A stretch of 40,501 nt of DNA from an uncultured Lachnospiraceae bacterium (GTDB taxonomy: Bacteria; Bacillota; Clostridia; Lachnospirales; Lachnospiraceae), in assembly GCA_946405625.1 (NCBI GenBank), contig CAMJHQ010000032.1, forward strand, positions 1 through 40,501, in the 5' to 3' direction. Positions 32,564 to 40,166 of this stretch are shown here, piece after piece (position 1 is the first letter of the stretch; every line of letters begins with the position of its first letter). The notes under the pieces are model-generated. The model was given only the letters and a program-made list of their open reading frames with translations, was not told where the DNA came from and did not search any database. The translations under genes and the position numbers were made by a program.

Positions 32564-33148
32564 ATGTTACACGTCTTAGCGTCTAAGACCGCGCTGCATT
32601 ATGCCAAGAGGGGCATGATCAGCCGGGAACTAACCGACGTTTATTCGGATTCTTTTGAGACTCTGTTTGCACAGATCCTAAATTTTCTTTTGGTGGTCGC
32701 GGCTGCTGTTTTATCTAAGCAGTATATTCCGGTTGCGGTCTTTATAGGTGTGTTCGTCTGGATGCGCAAATATGCGGGCGGCTATACACCGAAATCCCAT
32801 CTTGGATGTACCATTCTTTTTTCAATCATGCTGTTCCTGTTCGTGACAGGGCAGGTTTACATGTCATATGAAATCCAGGATTTACTGGCGCTTTGGTTCT
32901 TGGTGTTTACAGCACCGATCATCTGTTTCAGGGTGCTTGTAAGACAGTTTGACAATCCGCTTTTTGACAAGAAGAAATTCATACTCAGGTCAAATGCGAT
33001 GCTTCTGTACATTTTTACATCCGGCGTAAGTATTGTTTCGGTATTTTTCGTTCATCAGCTTTCATTTCATATAGCTTCGGGACTTTTTTGTGCGGCTATA
33101 TCTGTTCTGATCGAACGTGTAAGGCAGAAGCATATTTCGATTGATTAA
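32564..33148 (+). CDS. AgrB-like membrane protein lacking the catalytic histidine
   Basis: 194 residues, aligned without gaps over the first 82 residues to the second AgrB at 33463. AgrB proteins are membrane cysteine endopeptidases that cut AgrD precursors and form the thiolactone ring using a His and a Cys seven residues apart. Here Cys82 is present in KSHLGC, but the His position is Thr75 (AGGYTPKSHLGC, against AGGYHAETHLGC in the paralogue). No AgrD-like frame was found within the flanking gaps. The protein keeps four to six membrane spans and a good ribosome site (GGGGGAAA). It may be inactive, may use His79, or may have a new role such as modulating the neighbour. Own promoter and terminator. 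Confidence 0.85.
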   Translation: MLHVLASKTALHYAKRGMISRELTDVYSDSFETLFAQILNFLLVVAAAVLSKQYIPVAVFIGVFVWMRKYAGGYTPKSHLGCTILFSIMLFLFVTGQVYMSYEIQDLLALWFLVFTAPIICFRVLVRQFDNPLFDKKKFILRSNAMLLYIFTSGVSIVSVFFVHQLSFHIASGLFCAAISVLIERVRQKHISID

Positions 33149-33197
33149 GTATGAAATGTATATTTCCCCAATATGATTTAAATAATTAAACGGTCTG

Positions 33198-33236
33198 ATC
33201 CGGCATGGAACTTAGGTTCTGTGCCGGATATTTTTA
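33198..33236 (+). terminator. Terminator of the first agrB-like gene
   Basis: ATCCGGCA (33198-33205) / TGCCGGAT (33222-33229) with an inner GAAC/GTTC pair, followed by ATTTTTAT. Confidence 0.85.
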
Positions 33237-33286
33237 TCGCTCAGTGATTTTGTAATATGTTACAAATATTTTTGTGAATAAAAAAC

Positions 33287-33315
33287 TGGACATCTCTGGT
33301 GCGATTTGATAGAAT
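33287..33315 (+). promoter_or_regulatory. Promoter of the agrBD pair
   Basis: TGGACA (33287-33292), 17-base spacer, TAGAAT (33310-33315): one mismatch each from consensus. TTTTGTAAT (33248) and TTTTGTGAAT (33270) form a 22-base-spaced direct repeat upstream, the sort of spacing seen for LytTR-type (AgrA) regulators; this is a suggestion only. Confidence 0.7.
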
Positions 33316-33357
33316 TCCTCATGTAATAAACGTTAGAAATATCCGAACGATAAATTC

Positions 33358-33376
33358 ATTGTGCAAAATGCACAAT
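33358..33376 (+). promoter_or_regulatory. Perfect 19-bp inverted repeat in the agrBD leader
   Basis: ATTGTGCA-AAA-TGCACAAT, 8-bp arms around three bases, about 36 bases downstream of the predicted transcription start and about 85 before the start codon. It could be a repressor site or a tight RNA hairpin. Confidence 0.6.
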
Positions 33377-33462
33377 ACGGAAATTATGAAGAGGAACTAA
33401 CGGAATACGAAATGAATATTATTAAAAAGATACAAATATTATAAATCAGGTGAATTTTCATT

Positions 33463-34065
33463 ATGTTAGCGGGATTTGCTGAGAAAGCAGCTTCATTTTA
33501 TGTTGAAAAAGGTGTTATAAGCAGGGAGGATCAGGAAGTTTATTCATATTCCTTCGAGGTTCTCTTCTCAACGATATTAAATGTAGTCGTAATAATCCTT
33601 ATAGCAGTCCTATCGAGGCAGTTTACGGCAGTTGCTGCATTTTCGGTCGTATTTATACTTATGCGGCGGAATGCGGGCGGATATCACGCCGAGACGCATC
33701 TGGGCTGTACATCGATACTTATATTTGTTTTGATAACATACCTTGCGGCAATCAGATATCTTACAGCGGATATTAAAACTATATGCTTTATAGGCTTCCT
33801 AGGCTTTGCGGCGCCGGTTATATTTTCCCTGGCGCCAGTAGAACACCCGAACAATCCACTGTATGATAAGTCGAAGATCACGCTTCGGAGAAATGCAATC
33901 CTGATATTCTGCATTTCCGCGTGCGTTTCCATTCTTTCGTTTTTTTATTTTCGAGAGCTATCATTTTATATATCAGCCGGGATTTTTGTTGCGGCCGTTT
34001 CAGCGCTGGCGGAGCACATCCGGCATATAGTAGCCCTAAAAAAATGTGGGAAGGAGGATAAATAA
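33463..34065 (+). CDS. agrB: AgrB, autoinducer-peptide processing endopeptidase
   Basis: 200 residues with several membrane spans. The AgrB signature RRNAGGYHAETHLGC carries His75 and Cys82, the His-x6-Cys catalytic pair. The protein should cleave the C-terminal part of the AgrD precursor encoded immediately downstream, close the thiolactone ring and help release the signal. Its gene ends two bases before agrD. It has its own promoter (33287), with a perfect palindrome in the leader. The AgrC sensor kinase and AgrA regulator are not in the window. The first AgrB-like gene 315 bases upstream is a paralogue, probably from an old duplication. Confidence 0.93.
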   Translation: MLAGFAEKAASFYVEKGVISREDQEVYSYSFEVLFSTILNVVVIILIAVLSRQFTAVAAFSVVFILMRRNAGGYHAETHLGCTSILIFVLITYLAAIRYLTADIKTICFIGFLGFAAPVIFSLAPVEHPNNPLYDKSKITLRRNAILIFCISACVSILSFFYFRELSFYISAGIFVAAVSALAEHIRHIVALKKCGKEDK

Positions 34066-34067
34066 AT

Positions 34068-34226
34068 ATGAAGAAGATAGTTGAGGATGCACTTGTAAAG
34101 AAGGGTGCAGTAATTACTTCAGCAGCACTCTTTGCAGGTAAGGATTCGGCGAATTCTAAGTGCATCTGGTTATTTGGTCAGCCAAAGGTACCGGCAGGCA
34201 TGAAGAAGTTTGTTAAAGAGAAGTAA
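34068..34226 (+). CDS. agrD: AgrD-type cyclic lactone autoinducer precursor
   Basis: 52 residues: an amphipathic N-terminal part (MKKIVEDALVKKGAVITSAA), a core NSKCIWLFGQPKVP and a charged tail (MKKFVKEK). Cys32 followed by a hydrophobic stretch and then P-K-V-P matches clostridial AgrD peptides. By family rules the signal is a five-residue ring Cys32-Phe36 (CIWLF) closed by a thiolactone, possibly with a short N-terminal tail; that resembles the pentapeptide type of Clostridium perfringens. AAGGAGG at 34051-34057 gives strong translation. It sits directly after agrB and before a strong terminator. The mature form is a prediction. Confidence 0.92.
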   Translation: MKKIVEDALVKKGAVITSAALFAGKDSANSKCIWLFGQPKVPAGMKKFVKEK

Positions 34227-34269
34227 TAATTAATTAGCTCCATTATAACTAAATACTTATACTAAACGG

Positions 34270-34310
34270 TCCCCGGGAAGTTTCGGAACAGGCTTCCCGG
34301 GGATTCGTTT
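34270..34310 (+). terminator. Strong terminator of agrBD
   Basis: TCCCCGGGAAG (34270-34280) / CTTCCCGGGGA (34293-34303), 11-bp perfect stem with a 12-base loop, followed by TTCGTTT. Confidence 0.88.
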
Positions 34311-34327
34311 CATCTGAAATATACCAC

Positions 34328-34356
34328 TTGTGCAGGTAGGTTTAATCTAGTAAAAT
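34328..34356 (+). promoter_or_regulatory. Promoter of alanine dehydrogenase
   Basis: TTGTGC (34328-34333), 17-base spacer, TAAAAT (34351-34356), about 36 bases before the start codon. Confidence 0.65.
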
Positions 34357-34391
34357 GTTGTTTATATTTTTGAAAAAGGAGAAGTGTATTT

Positions 34392-35495
34392 ATGAAAATC
34401 GGTTGCGTTAAGGAAATTAAAAACAACGAATTTCGTGTGGGGCTTACACCGGATAATGTTAAGACTTATGTAGCTGCGGGGCATCATGTTTATATGGAGA
34501 AGGGAGCCGGAGTTGGTTCGGGATTCTCCGATAATGAATATGTTGATGCGGGTGCAAGTCTTATCGATAATGCTTCTGAAGTTTGGAGCCTTGTTGACAT
34601 GATGATCAAGGTTAAGGAGCCGCTTGAGAGCGAGTACGGATACTTCCGTGAGGGCCTGATCCTCTATACTTACCTTCATCTTGCTGCTGACAAGGAGCAG
34701 ACTGATGCTCTGCTTGCAGGAAAGGTTAAGGCTGTTGCATATGAGACTATCGAGGATAACGGTCTTCCGTGCCTTGCACCGATGTCTCAGATTGCAGGAC
34801 GTCTTTCAATTCAGGAAGGCGCTAAGTATCTTGAGAAGAAGTTCGGCGGAGAGGGAATCCTTCTTGCCGGTGTTCCGGGTACTCCTAAGGCAAATGTAGT
34901 CATCCTCGGTGGTGGTACGGTAGGTATGAATGCCTGCAAGATTGCTGTAGGTATGGGTGCAAATGTAACTATACTTGATGTTAATCTGAAGAGACTCGAG
35001 GAGCTCGATAACATGTTCGGAGCTCATATCCAGACTCTTGTATCAACTGACAGCAACATCGAGAGAGTGCTTAAGGATGCTGATCTCGTAATCGGATCTG
35101 TTCTGATTCCGGGTGCTTCAACTCCTAAGCTTTTCAAGAAGAAATATCTTCCTGAAATGAAGGACGGTGCAGTATTTGTAGATGTAGCTATAGATCAGGG
35201 CGGATGCGGCGAGAGCAGCCATGTTACAACACATGACGATCCTGTTTATATTGAAGATGGAGTTGTTCACTACTGCGTTGGTAACATGCCGGGCGCAGTT
35301 CCGAGAACAAGTACTATAGCACTTACAAATGCAACTCTTAAGTATGGCCTTATGATTGCAGATCAGGGCCTTGAGAAGGCTTGTGAGAATCGTGCTATCG
35401 AGACAGGAGTTAACTGCTACCTCGGAAAGCTCACAAATAAGAATGTTGCAGAAGCACACGGATATGAATATACAGCACTGAAGGATGTAATGTAA
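34392..35495 (+). CDS. ald: Alanine dehydrogenase
   Basis: 367 residues, the family's normal length. Catalyses reversible NAD-dependent deamination of L-alanine to pyruvate and ammonia in the cytoplasm, linking amino-acid fermentation and nitrogen assimilation. The start MKIGCVKEIKNNEFRVGLTP is typical; Lys75 (KVKEP) and His96 (YLHLAAD) match the known pyruvate-binding and catalytic residues, and GGGTVG (173-178) is the NAD site. The AIDQGGC and GNMPGAVPRTST blocks are also present. Strong AAGGAGA site, own promoter and terminator, so it is a single-gene unit. No adjacent regulator is seen. Confidence 0.96.
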   Translation: MKIGCVKEIKNNEFRVGLTPDNVKTYVAAGHHVYMEKGAGVGSGFSDNEYVDAGASLIDNASEVWSLVDMMIKVKEPLESEYGYFREGLILYTYLHLAADKEQTDALLAGKVKAVAYETIEDNGLPCLAPMSQIAGRLSIQEGAKYLEKKFGGEGILLAGVPGTPKANVVILGGGTVGMNACKIAVGMGANVTILDVNLKRLEELDNMFGAHIQTLVSTDSNIERVLKDADLVIGSVLIPGASTPKLFKKKYLPEMKDGAVFVDVAIDQGGCGESSHVTTHDDPVYIEDGVVHYCVGNMPGAVPRTSTIALTNATLKYGLMIADQGLEKACENRAIETGVNCYLGKLTNKNVAEAHGYEYTALKDVM

Positions 35496-35584
35496 TTCAC
35501 TATATGTGGATGACTTGAGCAGCTATTTGATAAAAAGATTATTCAAGACAGTTTGCTTGGATTCTTATATGGAAATTATAAGTG

Positions 35585-35620
35585 GCTCCCGTCGACCGTT
35601 ATGGCCGGTGGGAGCTATTA
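35585..35620 (+). terminator. Terminator of ald
   Basis: GCTCCC (35585-35590) / GGGAGC (35610-35615) with inner ACCG/CGGT pairing, then TATTATATTG. The segment GGAGCTATTATATTG is repeated 30 bases later as GGAGCTATTGTATTG. Confidence 0.65.
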
Positions 35621-35655
35621 TATTGTATAGGCTGGTTGGAGCTATTGTATTGCAG

Positions 35656-35684
35656 TTGACATGATAAAATATCTCGGATATAAT
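35656..35684 (+). promoter_or_regulatory. Perfect consensus sigma-A promoter with long leader
   Basis: TTGACA (35656-35661), 17-base spacer, TATAAT (35679-35684): a full consensus match. The next start codon is about 170 bases downstream. The leader contains ACGGG (about 35777) and, near 35820, CCCGT followed by seven T residues, which could form a late attenuator-like structure; the loop would be large, so this is weak. Confidence 0.85.
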
Positions 35685-35860
35685 ACTTGGTGTTTAATAG
35701 GTGGTATATTTTAATTATGGTGCAATATCTGCTTGATAATATTGGTTATCGGGCGGGGTAACGAAATTTTATAAATACGGGTAGTTTGATTAAAGGCTTT
35801 ATTTATATAGTCGTGACAATCCCGTCTTTTTTTAGTTGTTTTAGGAGGAAGAAATATATT

Positions 35861-36241
35861 ATGAAAAAGTATTTATTATGTGTATTGATATTATCAGTTA
35901 TGCTGTTTTTGTTTGTTGGATGCGGAAATAGCAGCAAATCGACAACTAGCACTGATATTAACGGTACATGGAAAATGTATGAAATGACCGATTATGAGGG
36001 AAATGTATTTACCGGAGATGATATATCAGATGAGGCTTTTACAATCGAAGGGGATCATGCGACTAACTCTATAATGGGTGTGGAGTATGAAGTAAGAGCA
36101 AATGATGATGGATCCTATAACTTTGAGCTTCTCGTGAGAGGAGAAGTTAAAGAAGGCATGGGCCTTGAAGGAGTTGTTTTTTCTGGTGATGTAATGACAG
36201 CTGAAGTGATGGGGAACGTATACAAATATAAAAAGCAATAG
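35861..36241 (+). CDS. Small lipoprotein, lipocalin-like or beta-barrel type
   Basis: 126 residues. Signal peptide MKKYLLCVLILSVMLFLFVG followed by Cys21 as lipobox cysteine, then a Ser/Thr linker and a short domain with INGTWKMYEMTDYEG, DEAFTIEGDH, YEVRANDDGSYNFELL and GDVMTAEVMGNVYKYKK. The opening G-T-W pattern and alternating strands are like small lipocalin-type lipoproteins common in this family of bacteria; function unknown. The frame is open from 35786, but AGGAGG at 35843-35848 and the signal peptide fix the start at 35861. It is driven by a perfect sigma-A promoter, so it may be abundant. Confidence 0.85.
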   Translation: MKKYLLCVLILSVMLFLFVGCGNSSKSTTSTDINGTWKMYEMTDYEGNVFTGDDISDEAFTIEGDHATNSIMGVEYEVRANDDGSYNFELLVRGEVKEGMGLEGVVFSGDVMTAEVMGNVYKYKKQ

Positions 36242-36254
36242 TATAGTATTTAAA

Positions 36255-36296
36255 CAATGCGGAGAAGTGGTTATTGCCACTTCCCCGCATTGTTTA
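36255..36296. terminator. Bidirectional terminator between convergent genes
   Basis: CAATGCGGAGAAGTGG (36255-36270) / CCACTTCCCCGCATTG (36277-36292), one mismatch, loop TTATTG, TTTATTTATA after it on the plus strand and TTTAAATAC on the minus strand. It serves the lipoprotein and probably the sugar ABC operon. Confidence 0.85.
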
Positions 36297-36353
36297 TTTA
36301 TAATGCTTATACATGTTGTTTATGAAAGCTGTTGATGCATGCTGTTTCAGCTA

Positions 36354-37808
36354 TTATTCTGCATTTACCTTATCAAGTGCTTCCTGAGCTGTCTCAGCTG
36401 CTTCGTTGAGGGCTTCCTCTGCTGAGATACCTTCAAGCTCAACCTTGTCAGCTGCAATCTTAAGTGCATCATAGATCTCGCCGCCTGTAGGATCGATAGG
36501 TCTTACTGATGCATGTGAAGACTGTGTAAGCGGTACAAGGATTTCAGGATGATCTGCTGAGTAAGCCTTAAATGCTTCGCTGTCCTGGCTTGAAAGTCTT
36601 ACAGGAACATAACCTGTCTCGAGTGCCCAACGTGCCTGATTGTCAGGTGATGTAAAGAACTTGATGAACTCATAAGCACCTGTCTTCTCATCGTCAGTAG
36701 AATTTGAAACTACTACAAGCTGCTTAGCTCTTGCTGTAGGAGCTGAGGTGCTGTCATCATCCCAAGCAGGCTGCTCCATAGCACCGACTACTGAGAAATC
36801 AAGATCTGCCTGGTCACCGCTTGAACCGATATATCCACCGGCTGTTCCGTCTACTGCGTCATCCATTGTATCATACCAGTACTCCCAGCCTTGACCGCCT
36901 GAGTGAACTGCCATTATCTCATCCTCGTTGATATCCTTTCCGATGCTGTCCCAAACCTCAATCCATTCAGGAGAGTTTATAAGAACTGTCTTTCCGTCAT
37001 CACTGAGAAGCTGAGCTCCGTTTGAAAATGCGATATCGATAAGGTTATCCTCGCCCCACATCGGCTCCCAGCCATATGTTGCGATTCCCTGTTCCTTTAT
37101 ATTTCTTGATACTTCCTCAAGCTCAACCCAAGTCTTGATCTCTTCAGGATTTACGCCTGCCTTCTCAAATACTTCTCTGTTGTAGTACATGATTTGTGTT
37201 GATCCGTAAGCAGGGAAAGCATAAATCTTTTCACCGTCAACACCCTGCTCGAAATATACATCAAGATAATCAGAACGGTCGAAGCTTGAATCGTTAGATG
37301 TATACTGATTAAGGTCTGCAAGGAGATCCTTGTCTGAAAGATTTCTTGCTGCCTCAACCTCGATAAGAGCAACGTCAGGGGCTACATTTCCGGCAATACC
37401 TGCCTGAAGCTTCTGATAAGTCTCGTCATAGTCACCCTGTGTAACTGTTGTTACGAAATATTTATCCTGTGATGCGTTGAAGTCATCAACAATGCCCTGA
37501 ATAACACCAACTGCTGTTTTTCCGCCGGCAAACCAGAATTCGATTTCAGTCTTTCCTTCAGCGCTTACATCCTTTGCAGCTGTTGTATCGGTAGCAGATG
37601 CATTTCCTTCAGATGCTGTTGTGCCTTCTTCGGTAGCTGCAGCTGTTACAGTTTCTGTTGATGCATTTGTCTGCTCTGATTCTACACTCTGTGTCTCAGC
37701 TGTGCTTGATGTGCTGATTCCGCATCCTGACATAGCACCCATCAGCATAAGGCTGCTGAGCGTTCCTGCTGCGAATTTTCTCATGATGTTACTTGTTGTC
37801 TTTTTCAT
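36354..37808 (-). CDS. Sugar ABC transporter, extracellular substrate-binding lipoprotein (SBP family 1)
   Basis: 484 residues. Lipoprotein signal with MSGC box at about residue 29, a Ser/Thr/Glu-rich linker, then a family 1 solute-binding domain: IEFWFAGGKTAVGVIQGIVD, VTQGDYDETYQKLQAGIAG, PDVALIEVEAARNL, YAFPAYGSTQIMYYNREVF and a late TDDEKTGAYEFIKFF segment. It should capture an oligosaccharide or glycerol-phosphate-type ligand for the two permeases encoded upstream in the same direction. The frame is open to 37838, but GAGGG seven bases before ATG 37808 and the signal peptide favour the shorter form. It is the last gene of the operon, unlike the usual binding-protein-first order. Confidence 0.93.
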   Translation of the reverse strand: MKKTTSNIMRKFAAGTLSSLMLMGAMSGCGISTSSTAETQSVESEQTNASTETVTAAATEEGTTASEGNASATDTTAAKDVSAEGKTEIEFWFAGGKTAVGVIQGIVDDFNASQDKYFVTTVTQGDYDETYQKLQAGIAGNVAPDVALIEVEAARNLSDKDLLADLNQYTSNDSSFDRSDYLDVYFEQGVDGEKIYAFPAYGSTQIMYYNREVFEKAGVNPEEIKTWVELEEVSRNIKEQGIATYGWEPMWGEDNLIDIAFSNGAQLLSDDGKTVLINSPEWIEVWDSIGKDINEDEIMAVHSGGQGWEYWYDTMDDAVDGTAGGYIGSSGDQADLDFSVVGAMEQPAWDDDSTSAPTARAKQLVVVSNSTDDEKTGAYEFIKFFTSPDNQARWALETGYVPVRLSSQDSEAFKAYSADHPEILVPLTQSSHASVRPIDPTGGEIYDALKIAADKVELEGISAEEALNEAAETAQEALDKVNAE

Positions 37809-37861
37809 AATTATCCCTCGTTGTCCTTTCTTTTGCATTTATATGCAAGATCTTATATATG

Positions 37862-37956
37862 AACCTCGTATGAGGTTATATGCGATTTAATTATCTTTTT
37901 TTGTTTACTGTGATTTATCTTTACAGTGTTTTTTTGCAGTTATTTATCTTTGCAGT
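37862..37956 (-). repeat. Leader of the binding-protein gene: hairpin and degenerate direct repeat
   Basis: In the 199-base gap before the binding-protein gene, AACCTC-GTAT-GAGGTT (37862-37877) forms a hairpin, and a segment containing ATTTATCTTT(A/G)CAGTG is present twice (around 37911 and 37941) with T-rich flanks. No promoter was recognised. The arrangement could set the level of binding protein relative to permeases. Confidence 0.5.
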
Positions 37957-38007
37957 GATTTCTGATCATCTGCATTCAGTGCTGCAATTGTTGTATTACG
38001 ATGTTGA

Positions 38008-38838
38008 TCAGCCCTTCACGCCGCTGTCGCCCGATAATCCGTTGATGAACCATTTCTGAGTGAAGGCGAATAGTATGAGGAGCGGTATCACTATCATTGT
38101 GCTTCCTGCCATTACCTTTGCCCAGTCTGTTCCGTAAGCCCCGTCGTCGATGAAGAAACTTCTTAGTCCCTGTGCAACAAGGTACTGATCGGCGTCTTTA
38201 GTGATGAGTGATGGCCACATATAGTTGTTATAGAGTGAAACGAAGCTCATTAGTCCGAATGTCACAAAAGAAGATCTTGTAACCGGCATTATTATGCGCC
38301 ACAGGATGTTCCAGTCATTTGCTCCGTCAAGCTTTGCGGCTTCGATAAGTTCTCCGGGGACCTGAAGAAATGCGGTCCTGAGAAGGAAGATTCCGAATAT
38401 ACTTACGCACTGTGAGAAGATAAGTCCTGCCTTTGAATTGAGCAGTCCCATTTTCGCAAGTGTTACATACGCAGGTATATAGGTTGCGCATGATGGAAGC
38501 ATGTATGTTGCCATAACTATTCCGAAGAGAAGGTTTCTTCCCTTGAATTTGATAAATGAAAATGCGTACGCCAGCATCGCGCCTGTTACAATCTGTATTG
38601 CAGTTGTTATGAGAGCAACGATGAGGCTGTTAGCCACATATTTCATAAGAGGCGAATTGTTGAAGACCTCTATGATATTTTCCAGATGGATGATATTTGG
38701 GAAGATCATGGTTGGGTCCATAGCTTCCTTGCTGGTCTTTACGCTGCCCAGCACCATCCAGAGCATGGGGAATACCATGATGAGGCTTATTATGGTCAGT
38801 ACAGTATGTCTGATTCCTTTTCCGATTGTTTTCTTCAT
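38008..38838 (-). CDS. Sugar ABC transporter permease (MalG-type)
   Basis: 276 residues, six membrane spans. The EAA loop EAAKLDGANDWNILWRIIMP (about 165-184), which docks with the ATPase, is intact, and the short N-terminus after MKKTIGKGIRHT is that of MalG/UgpE-type subunits. It pairs with the MalF-type permease encoded just upstream (26-base gap). CAGGTG precedes the start. The ATPase needed for transport is not in the window and is probably a shared MsmK-type protein. Confidence 0.94.
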   Translation of the reverse strand: MKKTIGKGIRHTVLTIISLIMVFPMLWMVLGSVKTSKEAMDPTMIFPNIIHLENIIEVFNNSPLMKYVANSLIVALITTAIQIVTGAMLAYAFSFIKFKGRNLLFGIVMATYMLPSCATYIPAYVTLAKMGLLNSKAGLIFSQCVSIFGIFLLRTAFLQVPGELIEAAKLDGANDWNILWRIIMPVTRSSFVTFGLMSFVSLYNNYMWPSLITKDADQYLVAQGLRSFFIDDGAYGTDWAKVMAGSTMIVIPLLILFAFTQKWFINGLSGDSGVKG

Positions 38839-38864
38839 TTAGATATTCACCTGTTTCTAATGGT

Positions 38865-39773
38865 TTAGTAATTCACCCATTTTTTTGAAAGCTTAAACTG
38901 TGTAAAGGATAGTGCGACTGTTATCAGAACGATGATTATCGCAACTGCGGAAGCCTGTCCCATTTTGAACTGCTCAAATCCCAAATGATAGAAGAGATAT
39001 GTGAGAGTTCTTGTACTGCCTGCAGGTCCGCCCTGTGTGAGTATCTGTATCTGGTCGTAGGCTTTAAGTGCATCCAGCATTGTTATTATTGTAAGGAAGA
39101 AGGTTGTTGGCGATACTCCGGGAAGTGTGACATATCTCAGCTTTGCCCAGAAACCTGCACCGTCAAGTGCGGCTGCCTCATAACGTTCTTCAGGTATTTT
39201 GTCGATTGCTGTGAGATAGAAGATACAGCTGTATCCGATGCTCTTCCAAACAGTTACGATGATAACTGAGAGAAGCGCGGTTTTGCTGCTGCTGATCCAT
39301 TGTGACTTTGGAAGTCCGAGGAAGGTGAGAAATTCGTTTGCGAATCCACCCTTCGGATTGAAGATCCAGCTCCATACGATTGATATCGCAACGGTAGGTG
39401 TAACCCATGGCGAAAATACCAGGAATCTATATATTGCCTTGCCGCGGAACTCCTTTGAAAGAAGAAGTGCGATTGCAAGTCCGATAGTCAGGGTCGGGAT
39501 TATTGTTCCTGCGGCGAAAACAGCTGTATGCTTGAAAGCGGCCCAGAAATGAGAACTTGTAAGTACATCCTTGTAGTTCTCGACTCCGACAAAGTTATAA
39601 TCCGGAGTCATATAATCCCAATCCGTAAAACTGAGGAATCCGCTCTTCATAATCGGACCGATCCAGAAGATCGCCATAGGAATCATTGCAGGCAGAGTGA
39701 AGAAAAGCACTCTGAGCAGCTTCCCGAAACGAGCTCCGGAGGTATTTATTTTTTTTGAGGAGGGTTGTTTCAT
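38865..39773 (-). CDS. Sugar ABC transporter permease (MalF-type)
   Basis: 302 residues, six membrane spans, EAA loop EAAALDGAGFWAKLRYVTLP (about 197-216) and the conserved GGPAGSTRTLTYLFY segment near the C-terminus, as in MalF/UgpA-type subunits. First gene of the operon, with AGAGGA before the ATG and a promoter at 39951-39979. Substrate not predictable beyond carbohydrate. Confidence 0.94.
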   Translation of the reverse strand: MKQPSSKKINTSGARFGKLLRVLFFTLPAMIPMAIFWIGPIMKSGFLSFTDWDYMTPDYNFVGVENYKDVLTSSHFWAAFKHTAVFAAGTIIPTLTIGLAIALLLSKEFRGKAIYRFLVFSPWVTPTVAISIVWSWIFNPKGGFANEFLTFLGLPKSQWISSSKTALLSVIIVTVWKSIGYSCIFYLTAIDKIPEERYEAAALDGAGFWAKLRYVTLPGVSPTTFFLTIITMLDALKAYDQIQILTQGGPAGSTRTLTYLFYHLGFEQFKMGQASAVAIIIVLITVALSFTQFKLSKKWVNY

Positions 39774-39915
39774 TTGAGTGGTTCCTCTTTAGATTCTAAT
39801 GAAATATCTGGGGTGATATGCATTATCTTGTCCAATGTTCGTGATACCGGTGTGTATGTAGTATGTGTTTTTCAATGGTTGATCACCGGCGTTCATGGTG
39901 TCCTGCTTGATAGTT

Positions 39916-39979
39916 GTTCACGAACTGACAAGATAACACATAACGTGAACATGATAAACTTATATACGGGATTTGTCAA
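39916..39979 (-). promoter_or_regulatory. Promoter of the sugar ABC operon with inverted repeat at the start site
   Basis: On the minus strand TTGACA (39974-39979), 17-base spacer, TATCAT (39951-39956). GTTCACG (39916-39922) and CGTGAAC (39944-39950) form a separated inverted repeat directly downstream of the -10, a likely operator for a sugar-responsive repressor. The untranslated leader is about 170 bases. No other feature was recognised in 39774-40166. Confidence 0.7.
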
Positions 39980-40166
39980 GGGGCGTATTTATTAAGAAAT
40001 CATTTATCGGAATAAAAGATCAATCTAAAGTCGTATTCGATATAATCAAGCGTCGGAAATGCAGTACATCTAATGAAATATTGATTTGAAGAATGTCCTG
40101 TGAAAGCTTATTATTATAGATGGGAAAAAACATCACTGGATATAAAGAATACAAATTGGAGAGAAT

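Noticed and set aside
33684-34165. Minus-strand frames over agrB and agrD
   Set aside because: Shadow frames; agrB and agrD have family motifs, ribosome sites and terminator on the plus strand.
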